A stretch of DNA of 62,066 bases from a virus, in the IMG/VR virus record IMGVR_UViG_3300047472_000125, positions 1 through 62,066 of that record; one strand, 5' to 3'. The position numbers and the translations under genes were made by a program. Shown one piece after another: positions 31,401 through 40,353 of the stretch; the first letter of the stretch is position 1; every line of letters begins with the position of its first letter. The notes under the pieces were generated by a model. It was not told where the DNA came from, ran no database searches, and was given only the letters and a program-made list of their open reading frames with translations.

Positions 31401-31934
31401 TTAGACCGGCGGTCCTGTGTCGCCGCCGCCTGGTACGACGCCGCTGTGTTCGTGGGTGTCGCCGATATTCTTCCCGTTGTGGGTCAGAGTGGCGCTGGTG
31501 AGTGCAATCCCGCCGCCCCCGGCGTCTATGGTGATTGCTTGGCCGCCGCTGGTGATGGAAACCAGCCCGTTCTTGTCGCACTTCAAAATGAAACCCGAGG
31601 CGCTCTGAAGAACGATCTCGCCGGCCTCGGCGCGCGGTGGGCGCTCCTGGTCGGAGTGCATACGACCCATCATGTACGGGCTTTCGATATCGCCCTCGTG
31701 GAAGCCGATGACGATTTGGTCGCCGATCTGCGGGCCGATAGCGAGGCCGAAATTGTTGCCGACATGCGCGGTGACGATCGGCATCCATCCTGTCTCAACG
31801 CCGTCAGGCTGAAGCATGGCCTTCACGGAATGCCTGTCAGGATCATAGGAGGTGACGGTCCCTGCCCGCGGGTGCGGGACCCGCGTCATGTACTCGTCGA
31901 TGTAGGATTTGATCAGGTCCGGAAGGTTACCCAC
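31401..31934 (-). CDS. Baseplate spike protein, gpV-like, 177 aa
   Basis: N-terminal OB-fold region (RAGTVTSYDPDRHSVKAML), then beta-helix repeats and a C-terminal GDTHEHSGV with the HxH pair that coordinates iron at the tip in P2 gpV and Mu gp45. The needle that pierces the outer membrane. Confidence 0.88.
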   Translation of the reverse strand: MGNLPDLIKSYIDEYMTRVPHPRAGTVTSYDPDRHSVKAMLQPDGVETGWMPIVTAHVGNNFGLAIGPQIGDQIVIGFHEGDIESPYMMGRMHSDQERPPRAEAGEIVLQSASGFILKCDKNGLVSITSGGQAITIDAGGGGIALTSATLTHNGKNIGDTHEHSGVVPGGGDTGPPV

Positions 31935-32973
31935 CTTTCCCTCCCCGCTTCTTAGACTTTGACTTTGCCGAAACTGTCATGCGATAGCCGCCGTCCTGGC
32001 TCAACGAATGCTCGACTGTCTTGATCTCGTGTTGCTGGTCGTAAGCCGTTCCGGTCCCGCTCAACTGCATGTCGAGGCGAGGCGTGACGCTCGGATCGCC
32101 CGGCATGTCGAGGCTGAAGTTCAACTCGTGGCTGGTGTTTTCGGCCAACCGCTTGTCGGCAAGCTTTTCGACCTGATCGCCGGTCATGCTGGGTTCGTTG
32201 TAATTGTAGATCAGCGGATCGCCTTCACCGGGCTCGGTCTTCTCGCTGCTGTAGGCCTTCTTTTCCTTGTGGTTCCAACTCTGGACCTTGACGGTCACGG
32301 GGCGCCCGAGGATGACGTTCCGAGTGGTGGTCAGCCGCATGAAATTGCCGCTGGCATAACTGAGTTCCGTCGGCGGCTGGTAGGTGACGTTCAGGACGGG
32401 AAGCGTCTCGTCGATCGGCTTGAAATAGAGGACGCCGCCGGTCATGTAGGCGTTCATGCCAAAGTGGTCGGCAAGCTTGGTAATCATCGTCCACTCTGGC
32501 AGCCGGTGCGCCATGCTGGCATAGTCGAGCTGGAAGGTCTTGCCGGCCCTGACACTTGTCTGGTCGACATCGGCCGTGATCCCGTGGCGCGCGCAGATTG
32601 CCTTGACGACCTCTTCCGGAGGCTGGTTTGAGAATTTCTCCGTGGTCTTGGTGTCGTGCAGCGCGGCGCTCTTGTCGCGCCCCTGCACCGTCAGGATGCG
32701 GTTTGCAAAGTTATGGCCGACCTGGTCGACCTTCCCATCGAAGAGTTGAACGGCGCCTGAGAACTCATCCGTCTGGATTTGCACCTGGACCGATATGTCG
32801 TTCTGCACAGACCACCAGTTTTCGTCCATGCCGGGCGGCAGCGCGCCAAATGGAATCGTCGTGTGAAACGTGTCCGACTTGTGGGTCTTTGACAGGCTTA
32901 CTTCGACCGAGAGACAGTTCAGCGATGTGCCGCCAACAATGATGAAGGCCCGCGGAGTTCTGACTGGCATCAA
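31927..32973 (-). CDS. Baseplate hub protein, gpD-like, 348 aa
   Basis: Similar to the late control/gpD hub family (gp27/gp44-like): DGKVDQVGHNFANRILTVQGRDKSA, KFSNQPPEEVVKAICARHGI, and the C-terminal RLDMQLSGTGTAYD. It forms the trimeric hub to which the spike binds. Starts at 32973 or 32970. Overlaps the spike gene by eight bases. Confidence 0.85.
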   Translation of the reverse strand: MMPVRTPRAFIIVGGTSLNCLSVEVSLSKTHKSDTFHTTIPFGALPPGMDENWWSVQNDISVQVQIQTDEFSGAVQLFDGKVDQVGHNFANRILTVQGRDKSAALHDTKTTEKFSNQPPEEVVKAICARHGITADVDQTSVRAGKTFQLDYASMAHRLPEWTMITKLADHFGMNAYMTGGVLYFKPIDETLPVLNVTYQPPTELSYASGNFMRLTTTRNVILGRPVTVKVQSWNHKEKKAYSSEKTEPGEGDPLIYNYNEPSMTGDQVEKLADKRLAENTSHELNFSLDMPGDPSVTPRLDMQLSGTGTAYDQQHEIKTVEHSLSQDGGYRMTVSAKSKSKKRGGKGG

Positions 32974-33192
32974 TCAGTATCCGAGGATCCCGCCATTCGA
33001 GGCGACGTTCGATTGCGGGATGACCAGGGTCTGAAGACCAACGATCATCGGGTCAGTCAGGCCGTTCGCCTTGGCGATCTGATACCATTTCGTTGCGTCG
33101 CCGAGGTACTTGGCCGCGATCGAGTATAGATCACCGCCGGCGACGGTGATGACGCGGTTCGTGGCGACAGACGGGATCGAGCTATCTGCCAT
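32974..33192 (-). CDS. LysM-domain tail protein, gpX-like, 72 aa
   Basis: Single LysM-like repeat (GGDLYSIAAKYLGDATKWYQIAKANGL). Small LysM proteins lie between tape-measure and hub genes in many myoviruses and join the hub to the tail tube. Confidence 0.85.
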   Translation of the reverse strand: MADSSIPSVATNRVITVAGGDLYSIAAKYLGDATKWYQIAKANGLTDPMIVGLQTLVIPQSNVASNGGILGY

Positions 33193-33959
33193 TATGCCGC
33201 CTCCAGCGCCAGGTTCTTGCCGATCAGGTCGATATTGTCCTTGCTGCCGAGCGCGACAGATTCGTCGGTGATGCTTTGGAATTGCGAAGTGACGAACGCC
33301 GCCATCTGGTCGGGATCGACACCGGCATCTGTCCCGGCACCTACGCCAATCGAGGCATCGAGACCGGTTGCAAGCGTGCCGAGTGTCGTCGATGCTGTGT
33401 AGACGGTCGTTGAGACAGACTGGAGCGTTGCCGCCGAGGCATCCTGCAATGATCCGGCTGCGGACACCGCGTCTGAGACCGACGCCACAGCTGCCGCCGT
33501 CTGAAGTTCCGCGCTGGTCGTGCCACCGAATGAAAGTGCGGTGGCAACAGTCAGCGCCGCACCGACAAGAACGTCGAGACCATTGACCACGGTCGCGAGC
33601 GGCCCATTGACGTTGTCAGCGACCACCGTGCAAGTGATCTGATACGGGATTTCGTAAAAGCGCTCTGCCCCAGGCTTGAACTCGCTGACGACGACCGTCA
33701 GGAACTTGCCGAGATAGAAGAGTGGCACTTGCGCGCCAGACGCGCGCAACGCATCAAGAGCATTCGCCCGGTTCAACGCGCTCGGTCCGCGGAACCGGCC
33801 TGACCAGCGCACGTCATCCGGATCTGGTCCCATCGCATCGACGACACGAGACCCGCCGATCAGCTTGTGAACCGTCAGTTGCTGGCGGCCGCCGAAGTTG
33901 ATGCGCTCGGGGATTTCCCATTCGTTCAGAGAAATCCCGCCGATGATCAGTGTTGCCAT
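33192..33959 (-). CDS. Tail protein, DNA-circularisation-N-domain-like, 255 aa
   Basis: Start at 33959 (MATLIIGG) with GAGG upstream. The N-terminal ~110 residues, with the core HKLIGGSRVVDAMGPDPDD, are of the type annotated as DNA circularisation N-terminus in Mu-like phages, in practice a baseplate or tail-tube component. The C-terminal half is Ala/Thr-rich helix. Lies between tape measure and LysM genes. Confidence 0.7.
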   Translation of the reverse strand: MATLIIGGISLNEWEIPERINFGGRQQLTVHKLIGGSRVVDAMGPDPDDVRWSGRFRGPSALNRANALDALRASGAQVPLFYLGKFLTVVVSEFKPGAERFYEIPYQITCTVVADNVNGPLATVVNGLDVLVGAALTVATALSFGGTTSAELQTAAAVASVSDAVSAAGSLQDASAATLQSVSTTVYTASTTLGTLATGLDASIGVGAGTDAGVDPDQMAAFVTSQFQSITDESVALGSKDNIDLIGKNLALEAA

Positions 33960-33967
33960 GATTGACC

Positions 33968-35773
33968 TCAGACCGACGACATACTGGTGCGCGCGGGCAT
34001 CGCTGAACCGTCGAACGACGTTGACGAGTTGCCCCATGTGTTGTCGCCGGCGATGTGCTGGCTGACGGCTTGGGCGATGCGGCGCCCGTCAATGTTGAGC
34101 GCCGTATGGACCGTCACTCCACCAGCGCCACCCGGCGGGGGTGCCCAGCCGAGTTCATCCTTGCCGGCATGAACGCCCGGGTTTGGAAAGCTGAACTGCG
34201 GGGTGCCAGGCGCGTTTGAAGAACCGGGAGCACCGACGCCCGGACCACCGAGGATCGCTGCCGGCAGGTTCCGGATGTTGTTGATGAAGTTGACGATCGC
34301 ATTGTAGACGCCATTGAACACGTCAACGATGCCTTGCCAGTGGAAGGCGGCGATGGTGGCGATAATCGACCCTATCCCCACGACAGCAACCGCCACCGCG
34401 CCGCCCGGGATCAAGGCCGCTGCCGCAGCGACGACAGCCGCGACGCCAAGAGCCGCGAGACCGGCACCGAGTCCGATCAAAGCCTCACCTATCAGCTTGA
34501 TTGCCTCAGGGTGCCCTACTGCGAAACCTGTCAGAGCCTTCATCACATCGGCGATGCTGTTCATCGCCTGCACGGAAAGCGGCACGAGGGGAGACCCGAG
34601 CGCGGTCAACAGGTTATCGAATGACGACGCGAAGTTCTTCGCTGCCGTGTTCGGATCGTTTGCCAGCATCTCGCCGGATGCGCCGATCCCCTGCGCCTGC
34701 CCGATAATCCCCGCGTCCTTGTTGATGCGGTTGTTTTCGAGCAGAAGGGTGGCAATTGCCTGCGCCGATGTCCGGTTGCCGAACATACCGCCAAGCAGCG
34801 TGATTGCGCTTTCGTCGCCGGCCGTGACAGGATGACCGAGCTTGGTCTCGACCAGAGGCTTGAGAACTTCCTGAGCCCAACGATAGGGATCGCGGGTCAT
34901 AAGGTCGGTGCCCTTGATCGCTCCGGGGTTCATGCCGGTTGGATCGCCGAGCTTGTTGTAAATGATCTTCGACGGGTCTCCGATCAACCCGAGATCATCC
35001 ATCATCCCCAGCGACCGCTTCGTGACCTTGCCCTGAACCGTCGTGCCGAATAGCGACATCAGCGCGGTACCAGTCTGCGACGGCCCCATTTCCTGGATCA
35101 TTGACGGCAAATAGCTGGTGTAGAACTCCTCGTCCCAACCCTTTGAGGCCAGTCGACCGTATTGCGTGGCCTGAAGGAACGACTTCGGGTCGACCTTGCC
35201 GCCTGAGGCTGTGATCGCCTTCGTCATCTGGTCGAAATAGGACATGAACTGGTCGGGGCCCTGTAGGCCCTTCAATTCCCCTGCCCGCGCCATCTCGTAG
35301 ACGGCATCAGATGCTTTGTTGCCAGATCCTTCCGTGACAGCGTTCAGGACGACACGCATCTGCTCGAGCGGGCCAATAAAGTCCATCGCATGTTCGGTCG
35401 AGCCGAAGACCATGCGGGCTTCTTTGATGTCACCGAGGACGTCAGAGACCTTCAAGCCGTACTGCGAAGCGACCTTCCACGAATCCGCCGTGGCCTTCGC
35501 GATGTCGATCTGGTTGACGCCGGCCGCCGCCATCTGCTGCTGAACGTGGATCAGCTCCTGCCCGTGCTCGGCAAGCTTAGCAACGCCAGCGATGATCGCG
35601 CCGCCGGCGAGAATGCCCACGGTCCCGGCGAGAGCCGTATTCCACGAACTGAAAGCCTTCTCGACTTCGCTGACCTTACCCTTCAGACCAAGGAGATCGG
35701 CGGCGATGATCGCGATGACCGGCGACATGCCGTTGGTCAGGCTGATCGCTACGCCGATTTTCCAGACGTCCAT
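33968..35773 (-). CDS. Tape measure protein, 601 aa
   Basis: The longest tail gene, following the tail-completion genes. N-terminal helix bundle, central globular region, a highly hydrophobic segment (about residues 420-480, rich in Ala, Gly, Val and Ile) expected to insert into the membrane, and a Pro/Gly-rich C-terminus. Length suggests a tail of roughly 90 nm if the usual 0.15 nm per residue holds. Confidence 0.88.
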   Translation of the reverse strand: MDVWKIGVAISLTNGMSPVIAIIAADLLGLKGKVSEVEKAFSSWNTALAGTVGILAGGAIIAGVAKLAEHGQELIHVQQQMAAAGVNQIDIAKATADSWKVASQYGLKVSDVLGDIKEARMVFGSTEHAMDFIGPLEQMRVVLNAVTEGSGNKASDAVYEMARAGELKGLQGPDQFMSYFDQMTKAITASGGKVDPKSFLQATQYGRLASKGWDEEFYTSYLPSMIQEMGPSQTGTALMSLFGTTVQGKVTKRSLGMMDDLGLIGDPSKIIYNKLGDPTGMNPGAIKGTDLMTRDPYRWAQEVLKPLVETKLGHPVTAGDESAITLLGGMFGNRTSAQAIATLLLENNRINKDAGIIGQAQGIGASGEMLANDPNTAAKNFASSFDNLLTALGSPLVPLSVQAMNSIADVMKALTGFAVGHPEAIKLIGEALIGLGAGLAALGVAAVVAAAAALIPGGAVAVAVVGIGSIIATIAAFHWQGIVDVFNGVYNAIVNFINNIRNLPAAILGGPGVGAPGSSNAPGTPQFSFPNPGVHAGKDELGWAPPPGGAGGVTVHTALNIDGRRIAQAVSQHIAGDNTWGNSSTSFDGSAMPARTSMSSV

Positions 35774-35837
35774 GGGCTACCTCGACTTTTGCGAGAAAAG
35801 GGCTCATGTTCACCCCGTTTTTCAACGGAGCGCTCGA

Positions 35838-36563
35838 ATGGGCCAAGAGTGGGATTTTCCTCCGCGCCGGGGATGGCAGGAGGAGACATATGCAAGGCCT
35901 TCGATCCGGCCTCGATTTGAAAGGGTCGTCGAACACGTTCAGCCGAAGCCGAAAACTGCGTGGCGATGGTATCGTCAGCAGATGCGCGGGAGCGGATCAT
36001 GGCTTTACAAGGCCAATGTCACCGCCGTCTATCTCGTACTGGTCGGCTTTCTCATCGCTGCAGTTGCGATCGTAGGCGTTTTCTTCGGTGCGTGGATTTC
36101 GACTTCAGCCAAGGCGGAGACGATCGCCGTAACCAACGTTGAAAAGGCGCTGAACGCTAAAGCCAAGGAACTTGATTACAAGGTCACATTCCGGCGTCAC
36201 AATTGCCAAATGGCGGCTCAATATGTTTGTGACGTGAACGCCTTCAGTCCTGCGGGCAACTTCAAGATTTTGGTAGCGAGCCCGAGCAAGGATGCTTCTG
36301 TCTCGCATTTCACGCTGATCTTTAATGGAAGCGACGCATCATCCGTTGCCACTGAAATGGCCGCATACTCTGTCGTTTTGAGCGCAACAACCGGCGATCA
36401 TTATGAAGTCGATGAGGCCGCATCACTTCTCGCTGACGCCGTTTCGAAAGCGAAGGATAGCGGCGAAACTCAGACCATACCGATGGGCGAGGCGATGGAA
36501 ACAGTTTCCGTCATCCAGCAGATTGGTGTCGTTGTCGTGGTAGGAGACGCAAGCTCCAACTGA
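35838..36563 (+). CDS. Membrane protein on the opposite strand in the tail operon, 241 aa
   Basis: Start at 35838 (MGQEWDF) with ACGGAGCG upstream; the open frame continues back into the tape-measure gene but that part is antisense. A basic N-terminus, one strong transmembrane helix (about 63-88) and an extracytoplasmic C-terminal domain with two cysteines. Convergent with the secreted PLD nuclease. Probably a moron acting at the cell envelope. Confidence 0.65.
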   Translation: MGQEWDFPPRRGWQEETYARPSIRPRFERVVEHVQPKPKTAWRWYRQQMRGSGSWLYKANVTAVYLVLVGFLIAAVAIVGVFFGAWISTSAKAETIAVTNVEKALNAKAKELDYKVTFRRHNCQMAAQYVCDVNAFSPAGNFKILVASPSKDASVSHFTLIFNGSDASSVATEMAAYSVVLSATTGDHYEVDEAASLLADAVSKAKDSGETQTIPMGEAMETVSVIQQIGVVVVVGDASSN

Positions 36564-36566
36564 TTT

Positions 36567-37079
36567 CTATTGGCTGGCTGCCTCACCGAAAACTCTTGAT
36601 GCCGCCAGCCTGCTCTTCCAGTTCTCCGTGAACTTTTCCGCGATAGACGGCGATTCCGTGAACGTCACGTTCTCGGCGTTCCGCTTTTCAGCTGCCATCG
36701 TGTAATTGAAGCTGCCCCCGATCGTCAGATGCTCATCGATGATGATGACTTTGTTATGGGCGATGGCCGGAGCATAGTCGATCCAAACCGGAATTCCAGC
36801 TGCTTCAAGCAGCGTGGCGCCGGAGTAGCGCCGCTCATTCACTTTGTCCAAGATCGCCAGCACCTCGACGCCGCGATCGGCGGCACGCTGCAGTGCATGG
36901 ATGATCGGCTGCGAGGTGAACCCATAGGCCTGAACTTTGATCGTGTCCGTCGCGCCGTCGATCGCCTGGACGATCTTCGGCTCGCATTGTTGCGCTGGCG
37001 TGAAGCACACGGTGACATCTGCCTGATCGGCGAAAGCCGGGAAGGCGGAAAGAATCAGAAGGGCGAGAGCAGCGCGCAT
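36567..37079 (-). CDS. Secreted phospholipase-D-family endonuclease (Nuc/EndA-like), 170 aa
   Basis: A signal peptide (MRAALALLILSAFPAFA) precedes a single HKD motif HNKVIIIDEHLTIGGSFN. Proteins of this length with one HKD dimerise as periplasmic Nuc-type nucleases. GTG at 37094 is an alternative start, but 37079 gives the better signal peptide. It lies between a tail-completion gene and the tape measure, an unusual place. It may degrade incoming DNA of competing phages or plasmids in the periplasm. Confidence 0.75.
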   Translation of the reverse strand: MRAALALLILSAFPAFADQADVTVCFTPAQQCEPKIVQAIDGATDTIKVQAYGFTSQPIIHALQRAADRGVEVLAILDKVNERRYSGATLLEAAGIPVWIDYAPAIAHNKVIIIDEHLTIGGSFNYTMAAEKRNAENVTFTESPSIAEKFTENWKSRLAASRVFGEAASQ

Positions 37080-37095
37080 GCCCTGCTCTATCACG

Positions 37096-37581
37096 TTACG
37101 GTATGTCGATCACCTGCCTTGCACCGTTGGCAAACTGCGGCGCGTCAGCCTTAATCAGAGCGGCATGCATTTCGCGGCCTATAACGTCCCTCACCTCCCC
37201 AGACTTGCGCGCCGCCGCGCCGCCAAGGAAAGAACGCGGCGGGATGCCGCGAGATGTGCCGAGCTCTTGCCAAACTGCCTTGTCGTTATCAGATCCGACA
37301 TGAGCCTCATGATCCTGGATCACAGTGCCGATGCTGTCCCGCATCTGGCCCGTCTCCAGCAAGGGAGTGTCGCCATTCGCTTTTTGGGCAATCGTTTCCG
37401 GCTTGAGCGGTGCCCATGCAGCGAATGGGCCGGCTGCGCCCTGATAGTGGCCGATTTCGGCTTTCGCCTCGGTCTCGACGATCGCCGCTGCCTGGGCAAG
37501 AGCATTGCGCTCCGCCATCGGCATGGCAACAGCCATTTCCAGCAAGAGCGACGCCATGCTATCGAGGGTGAAATCCGTCAT
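37096..37581 (-). CDS. Tail completion / HK97-gp10-like protein, 161 aa
   Basis: The C-terminal ELGTSRGIPPRSFLGGAA motif is characteristic of the gp10/virion morphogenesis family that joins head and tail. The N-terminal half is helical. Position just after the tail chaperone is unusual but still in the tail block. The start lies just past the chaperone frameshift product's stop. Confidence 0.75.
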   Translation of the reverse strand: MTDFTLDSMASLLLEMAVAMPMAERNALAQAAAIVETEAKAEIGHYQGAAGPFAAWAPLKPETIAQKANGDTPLLETGQMRDSIGTVIQDHEAHVGSDNDKAVWQELGTSRGIPPRSFLGGAAARKSGEVRDVIGREMHAALIKADAPQFANGARQVIDIP

Positions 37582-37582
37582 C

Positions 37583-38133
37583 TCACTTCGTCCTCCATCT
37601 CATGGTCTGCCAATCGAAGTTCCCGCCATCCTGTTCGCCTAGGATGACGCAATATGCGAGTTTTTCAGCCGGCCCGAGACTGAACGCAACGTCATAGGGG
37701 ACGTTTTTGCTGATCAGGAACAATGTGCTCCTGACGTCCGGGTCGGCCGCTATTCCCCCGCGTCGATTGCCAGTTCGTTGAGATTGGCGCCGATCCCAAA
37801 TTCCTTCTGGAGCGCCATGCCTGCCGCTTCAAAGCCTTCCTCTTCCAACCGGTCGAGCAACGCATCAAACTGCAATTCCGTGGTCGGCGGCGATACCGGG
37901 TCGCCGTCAATCTCGACGACGCACGCCGCAACCATGACGAGGCCGAGATACTGCTGCTTTTTGGCGCTCTCGTCCGACAGAGCCTTATAGACCCGTCGCC
38001 GGATGCTCATGTTCGGCTTCTTGACACCGATTGCGCGCCCGCGCGCATCATGCACGACCGCGATACGATTGGCATCCTGGACGATCTCTTCAGAGGGCGT
38101 CGGCGCTTGCCTTACTGTCAACTTCGTTGCCAT
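37583..38133 (-). CDS. Tail assembly chaperone, long form by -1 ribosomal frameshift
   Basis: The frame of the shorter chaperone ends at 37750. A -1 slip on the G5 run at 37755-37759 (codons GCG GGG GAA) continues in an open frame for 56 more residues, ending at 37583 just before the next gene. The extension (including FLISKNVPYDVAFSLGPAEKLAY and a Trp-containing end) resembles the T domain of G/GT-type chaperones. This is standard in tailed phages, and P-site re-pairing GGG to GGG is perfect. Confidence 0.75.
37750..38133 (-). CDS. Tail assembly chaperone, short form, 127 aa
   Basis: Lies between tail tube and tape measure, the fixed place for the G-type chaperone that coats the tape measure during assembly. 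Acidic C-terminal half, and IRRRVYKALSDESAKKQQYLG in the core. A fraction of ribosomes should shift to give the longer form (see 37583-38133). Confidence 0.8.
   Translation of the reverse strand: MATKLTVRQAPTPSEEIVQDANRIAVVHDARGRAIGVKKPNMSIRRRVYKALSDESAKKQQYLGLVMVAACVVEIDGDPVSPPTTELQFDALLDRLEEEGFEAAGMALQKEFGIGANLNELAIDAGE
37755..37759 (-). promoter_or_regulatory. Programmed -1 frameshift slip site
   Basis: Five G residues (on the coding strand) occur four bases before the TAG stop of the short chaperone. The reading GCG-GGG-GAA can re-pair one base back as GGG then GGA. The downstream -1 frame is open to 37583. Confidence 0.65.
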
Positions 38134-38136
38134 GGG

Positions 38137-38583
38137 TTACTGCACCTTGATCCGCTTGGAAGCCTTCCAGTTCAGCTTCTGCTTCACATAGTCGTCGCCA
38201 TGGTATGTACCGGCGTCAGCGTATGCCAGAGCGACACCATCGAAGCGATACTGGCTGATGGTGCCGTCCGTCTCCGTGATGGTCTCGGTGATGCGCAGCG
38301 CATTCAACGTGCCGTTGGCGAAGTAGCCGGCCTCGACCTGGGCAAAATAGTCGTCGAGAACCGAGCTCGACCGATCCACCGACATATCGCCCGACCATGT
38401 ATCGGGGATGGAAGCAAGCCGGTTGATGCCGTCCAGCCCCTTGCTGTTGAGTTCCTTCGTATTCTGCTTGGCGCTGAAGCTGGTAAGGATCGCCAGCGGC
38501 AGGATGGAATTGTCGGGTAGGACGATGTCGAGCACCGCATCCTTCCCGATATTCATGGCGCCGAAACCGGTATTCACAGGCAT
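38137..38583 (-). CDS. Tail tube protein, 148 aa
   Basis: Directly after the sheath gene. It has beta-rich segments (ISQYRFDGVALAYADAGTY) and the NTKELNSKGLDGINRLAS loop common to XkdM/gpFII-type tube proteins of contractile tails. Confidence 0.8.
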   Translation of the reverse strand: MPVNTGFGAMNIGKDAVLDIVLPDNSILPLAILTSFSAKQNTKELNSKGLDGINRLASIPDTWSGDMSVDRSSSVLDDYFAQVEAGYFANGTLNALRITETITETDGTISQYRFDGVALAYADAGTYHGDDYVKQKLNWKASKRIKVQ

Positions 38584-38596
38584 GGGTCAGGGCTCC

Positions 38597-40129
38597 TTAG
38601 ATGGCAAAGCTGACGCCGGTGCTGGTGATCTGCACCGACTGGCCCGCTTCGAGGTTGATGAGGAAGAATTCGACGATCGAGAAGTATTTCACCTGCACGT
38701 TCGCTTGCAGGTAGCCGAGCGCGACGCGCGCCTGCGGATTGTTGGCCGCATCGATCTCGACGGAGTACGGCACGGAACCGTCGGACGAGCCAATCATTCC
38801 CTGATCCGCGAGCCCCTGCAGGAAGCTGTCGAGCGTGACCTTCGCCTGGCGCTGCGTCTTGGGCGAGTTCAGGTTGCCGACGTAAATGCCCATGGAGGCA
38901 TCCATGGTCGTGGCGACGTAATTGGTCATGCGGGTGTAGTTGTCGCCATGGATGACAGCATTCGAGGATGCGTTCCGACCGTTACGGCAGCCGAAGTAAT
39001 TGCCGCCCGGAACGGGGTTGCAGATCACGTCGATGCCGGCCTGTGCCAGAATCTGGAGATCGGCAGAGGTGTACGGTGCGCCGGTGGCTGACTTCTGCGT
39101 GCCGACGATCGAGTTGAGTTGCTTGTTCAGCGTCGATTGCTCGGGAGAAAGCGCCGCGAGTTCGCCGGCGACAAATGCCGCGGGCGAAACGAGCCGCTGC
39201 GGCACGCCGTTGAGCGTGTCGTTCCAGTAGACCCAATCGCCGAGCATGATCTTCATGGCGTAGCTGTCAATGCCGGCCGTGGCCTTTGCGGTCGCCGCCG
39301 TGGTCGGGTTGTAGCTTCCGGAAGCGAACGAGGTGACCATGTAGATGCCTTCAGACAGGCCGAAGGTCACCTGCGCCGCCCAGCTCGTATTGTCCGTCAG
39401 GTCGCATAGCGTCGCGACCGACACGCCGCTGCCGCGGAGAGCGTACATGCCCTTGCGCGGAGTAGTGTCGGTGCCGAGCATCGTTGTGCCCGTGATGGTG
39501 GTCGCGCCATCGGTGCCGCCGGCGAGCGTGTACGATGCCGTCGTCGGTGCTGTCGTTCCAGCGCCAGCGGTGGCAACGATGATGTTCGAAGGCCCGCGCT
39601 GCGCATTGCCATTGTTGATGGCATTCGCCATCGCCACCCACAGAGCGTTGCCGGTTCCGGGGATATTGTCGAAGATCTCGGGAGCGAGGCCAGGCGCGGC
39701 GATCTTGACCTGGAAGGTGCTTGCTGCCGAGCCGGGTGCGACAAATACTTGGATCTGATTGCCGAAAGTGCCGGAGTACTTCGAGGTGAACGTGATGCAG
39801 GTGCTCTGGACGAGGATCAGCGCTGCGGTGTCCGTGCCGTCGGTGATGCGCACGCCCATGATGGCCGTCGCGCCCTGCTGGAATGCAATGGCTGCCGACG
39901 TGCCCATGTCGAAGAGGCGGTTCTGATACGGCCCGAAGATCGAAACGAACTGGCTGAGATTGCCGGCGATCTGGGTCGATCCGACCGGCCCCCACGTTGC
40001 AGTGCCGACCAGCCCGAGAACGTTAGAAGGGACGCCGTTGATGAGAAACTGCGGCGGAACGATCTGGACGTAGACGTCGGCCACAGTCAGCGCGGTCGTA
40101 TTGAGCGCGCCTAGCTGAGAAATCGGCAT
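38597..40129 (-). CDS. Tail sheath protein, 510 aa
   Basis: Typical sheath size and position. It shows the VPSNVLGLVGTATWGPVG and YPN-like N-terminal motifs, and a conserved C-terminal domain (ARVALGYLQANVQVKYFS). AAGGGG upstream. Its presence defines the phage as a myovirus. Confidence 0.9.
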   Translation of the reverse strand: MPISQLGALNTTALTVADVYVQIVPPQFLINGVPSNVLGLVGTATWGPVGSTQIAGNLSQFVSIFGPYQNRLFDMGTSAAIAFQQGATAIMGVRITDGTDTAALILVQSTCITFTSKYSGTFGNQIQVFVAPGSAASTFQVKIAAPGLAPEIFDNIPGTGNALWVAMANAINNGNAQRGPSNIIVATAGAGTTAPTTASYTLAGGTDGATTITGTTMLGTDTTPRKGMYALRGSGVSVATLCDLTDNTSWAAQVTFGLSEGIYMVTSFASGSYNPTTAATAKATAGIDSYAMKIMLGDWVYWNDTLNGVPQRLVSPAAFVAGELAALSPEQSTLNKQLNSIVGTQKSATGAPYTSADLQILAQAGIDVICNPVPGGNYFGCRNGRNASSNAVIHGDNYTRMTNYVATTMDASMGIYVGNLNSPKTQRQAKVTLDSFLQGLADQGMIGSSDGSVPYSVEIDAANNPQARVALGYLQANVQVKYFSIVEFFLINLEAGQSVQITSTGVSFAI

Positions 40130-40163
40130 TTAGGTGCCCCTTCTATTCGGATGGGTGGAAGTT

Positions 40164-40343
40164 TCAGGCCTTGGGATCGGTCTCGGGTTGTTCCTTGACG
40201 GAACCCGGCACTTGGTCGGGGAGATTGACGGCCACGACTTGGCTGGAATGCTCTTCCAGAACCTCGGCGATCGCGTCGGCATCAGTGATCTGCTCGCCCT
40301 TGGCATACTTGCCGAAGGGCGCTGTAACGATCAGCGCTTTCAT
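40164..40343 (-). CDS. Small protein before the sheath, 59 aa
   Basis: Gene too short to be prominent, but well placed: ATG at 40343, stop at 40164, between connector and sheath genes. It encodes an alpha/beta-like opening (MKALIVTAPFGKYAKGEQI) resembling small head-tail proteins of other phages. Pro-rich tail. Function unknown. Confidence 0.65.
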   Translation of the reverse strand: MKALIVTAPFGKYAKGEQITDADAIAEVLEEHSSQVVAVNLPDQVPGSVKEQPETDPKA

Positions 40344-40353
40344 GTGGATTTCC

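Noticed and set aside
35592-35837. N-terminal extension of the plus-strand membrane protein
   Set aside because: This part is antisense to the tape-measure gene, and the ATG at 35838 has a proper ribosome site.
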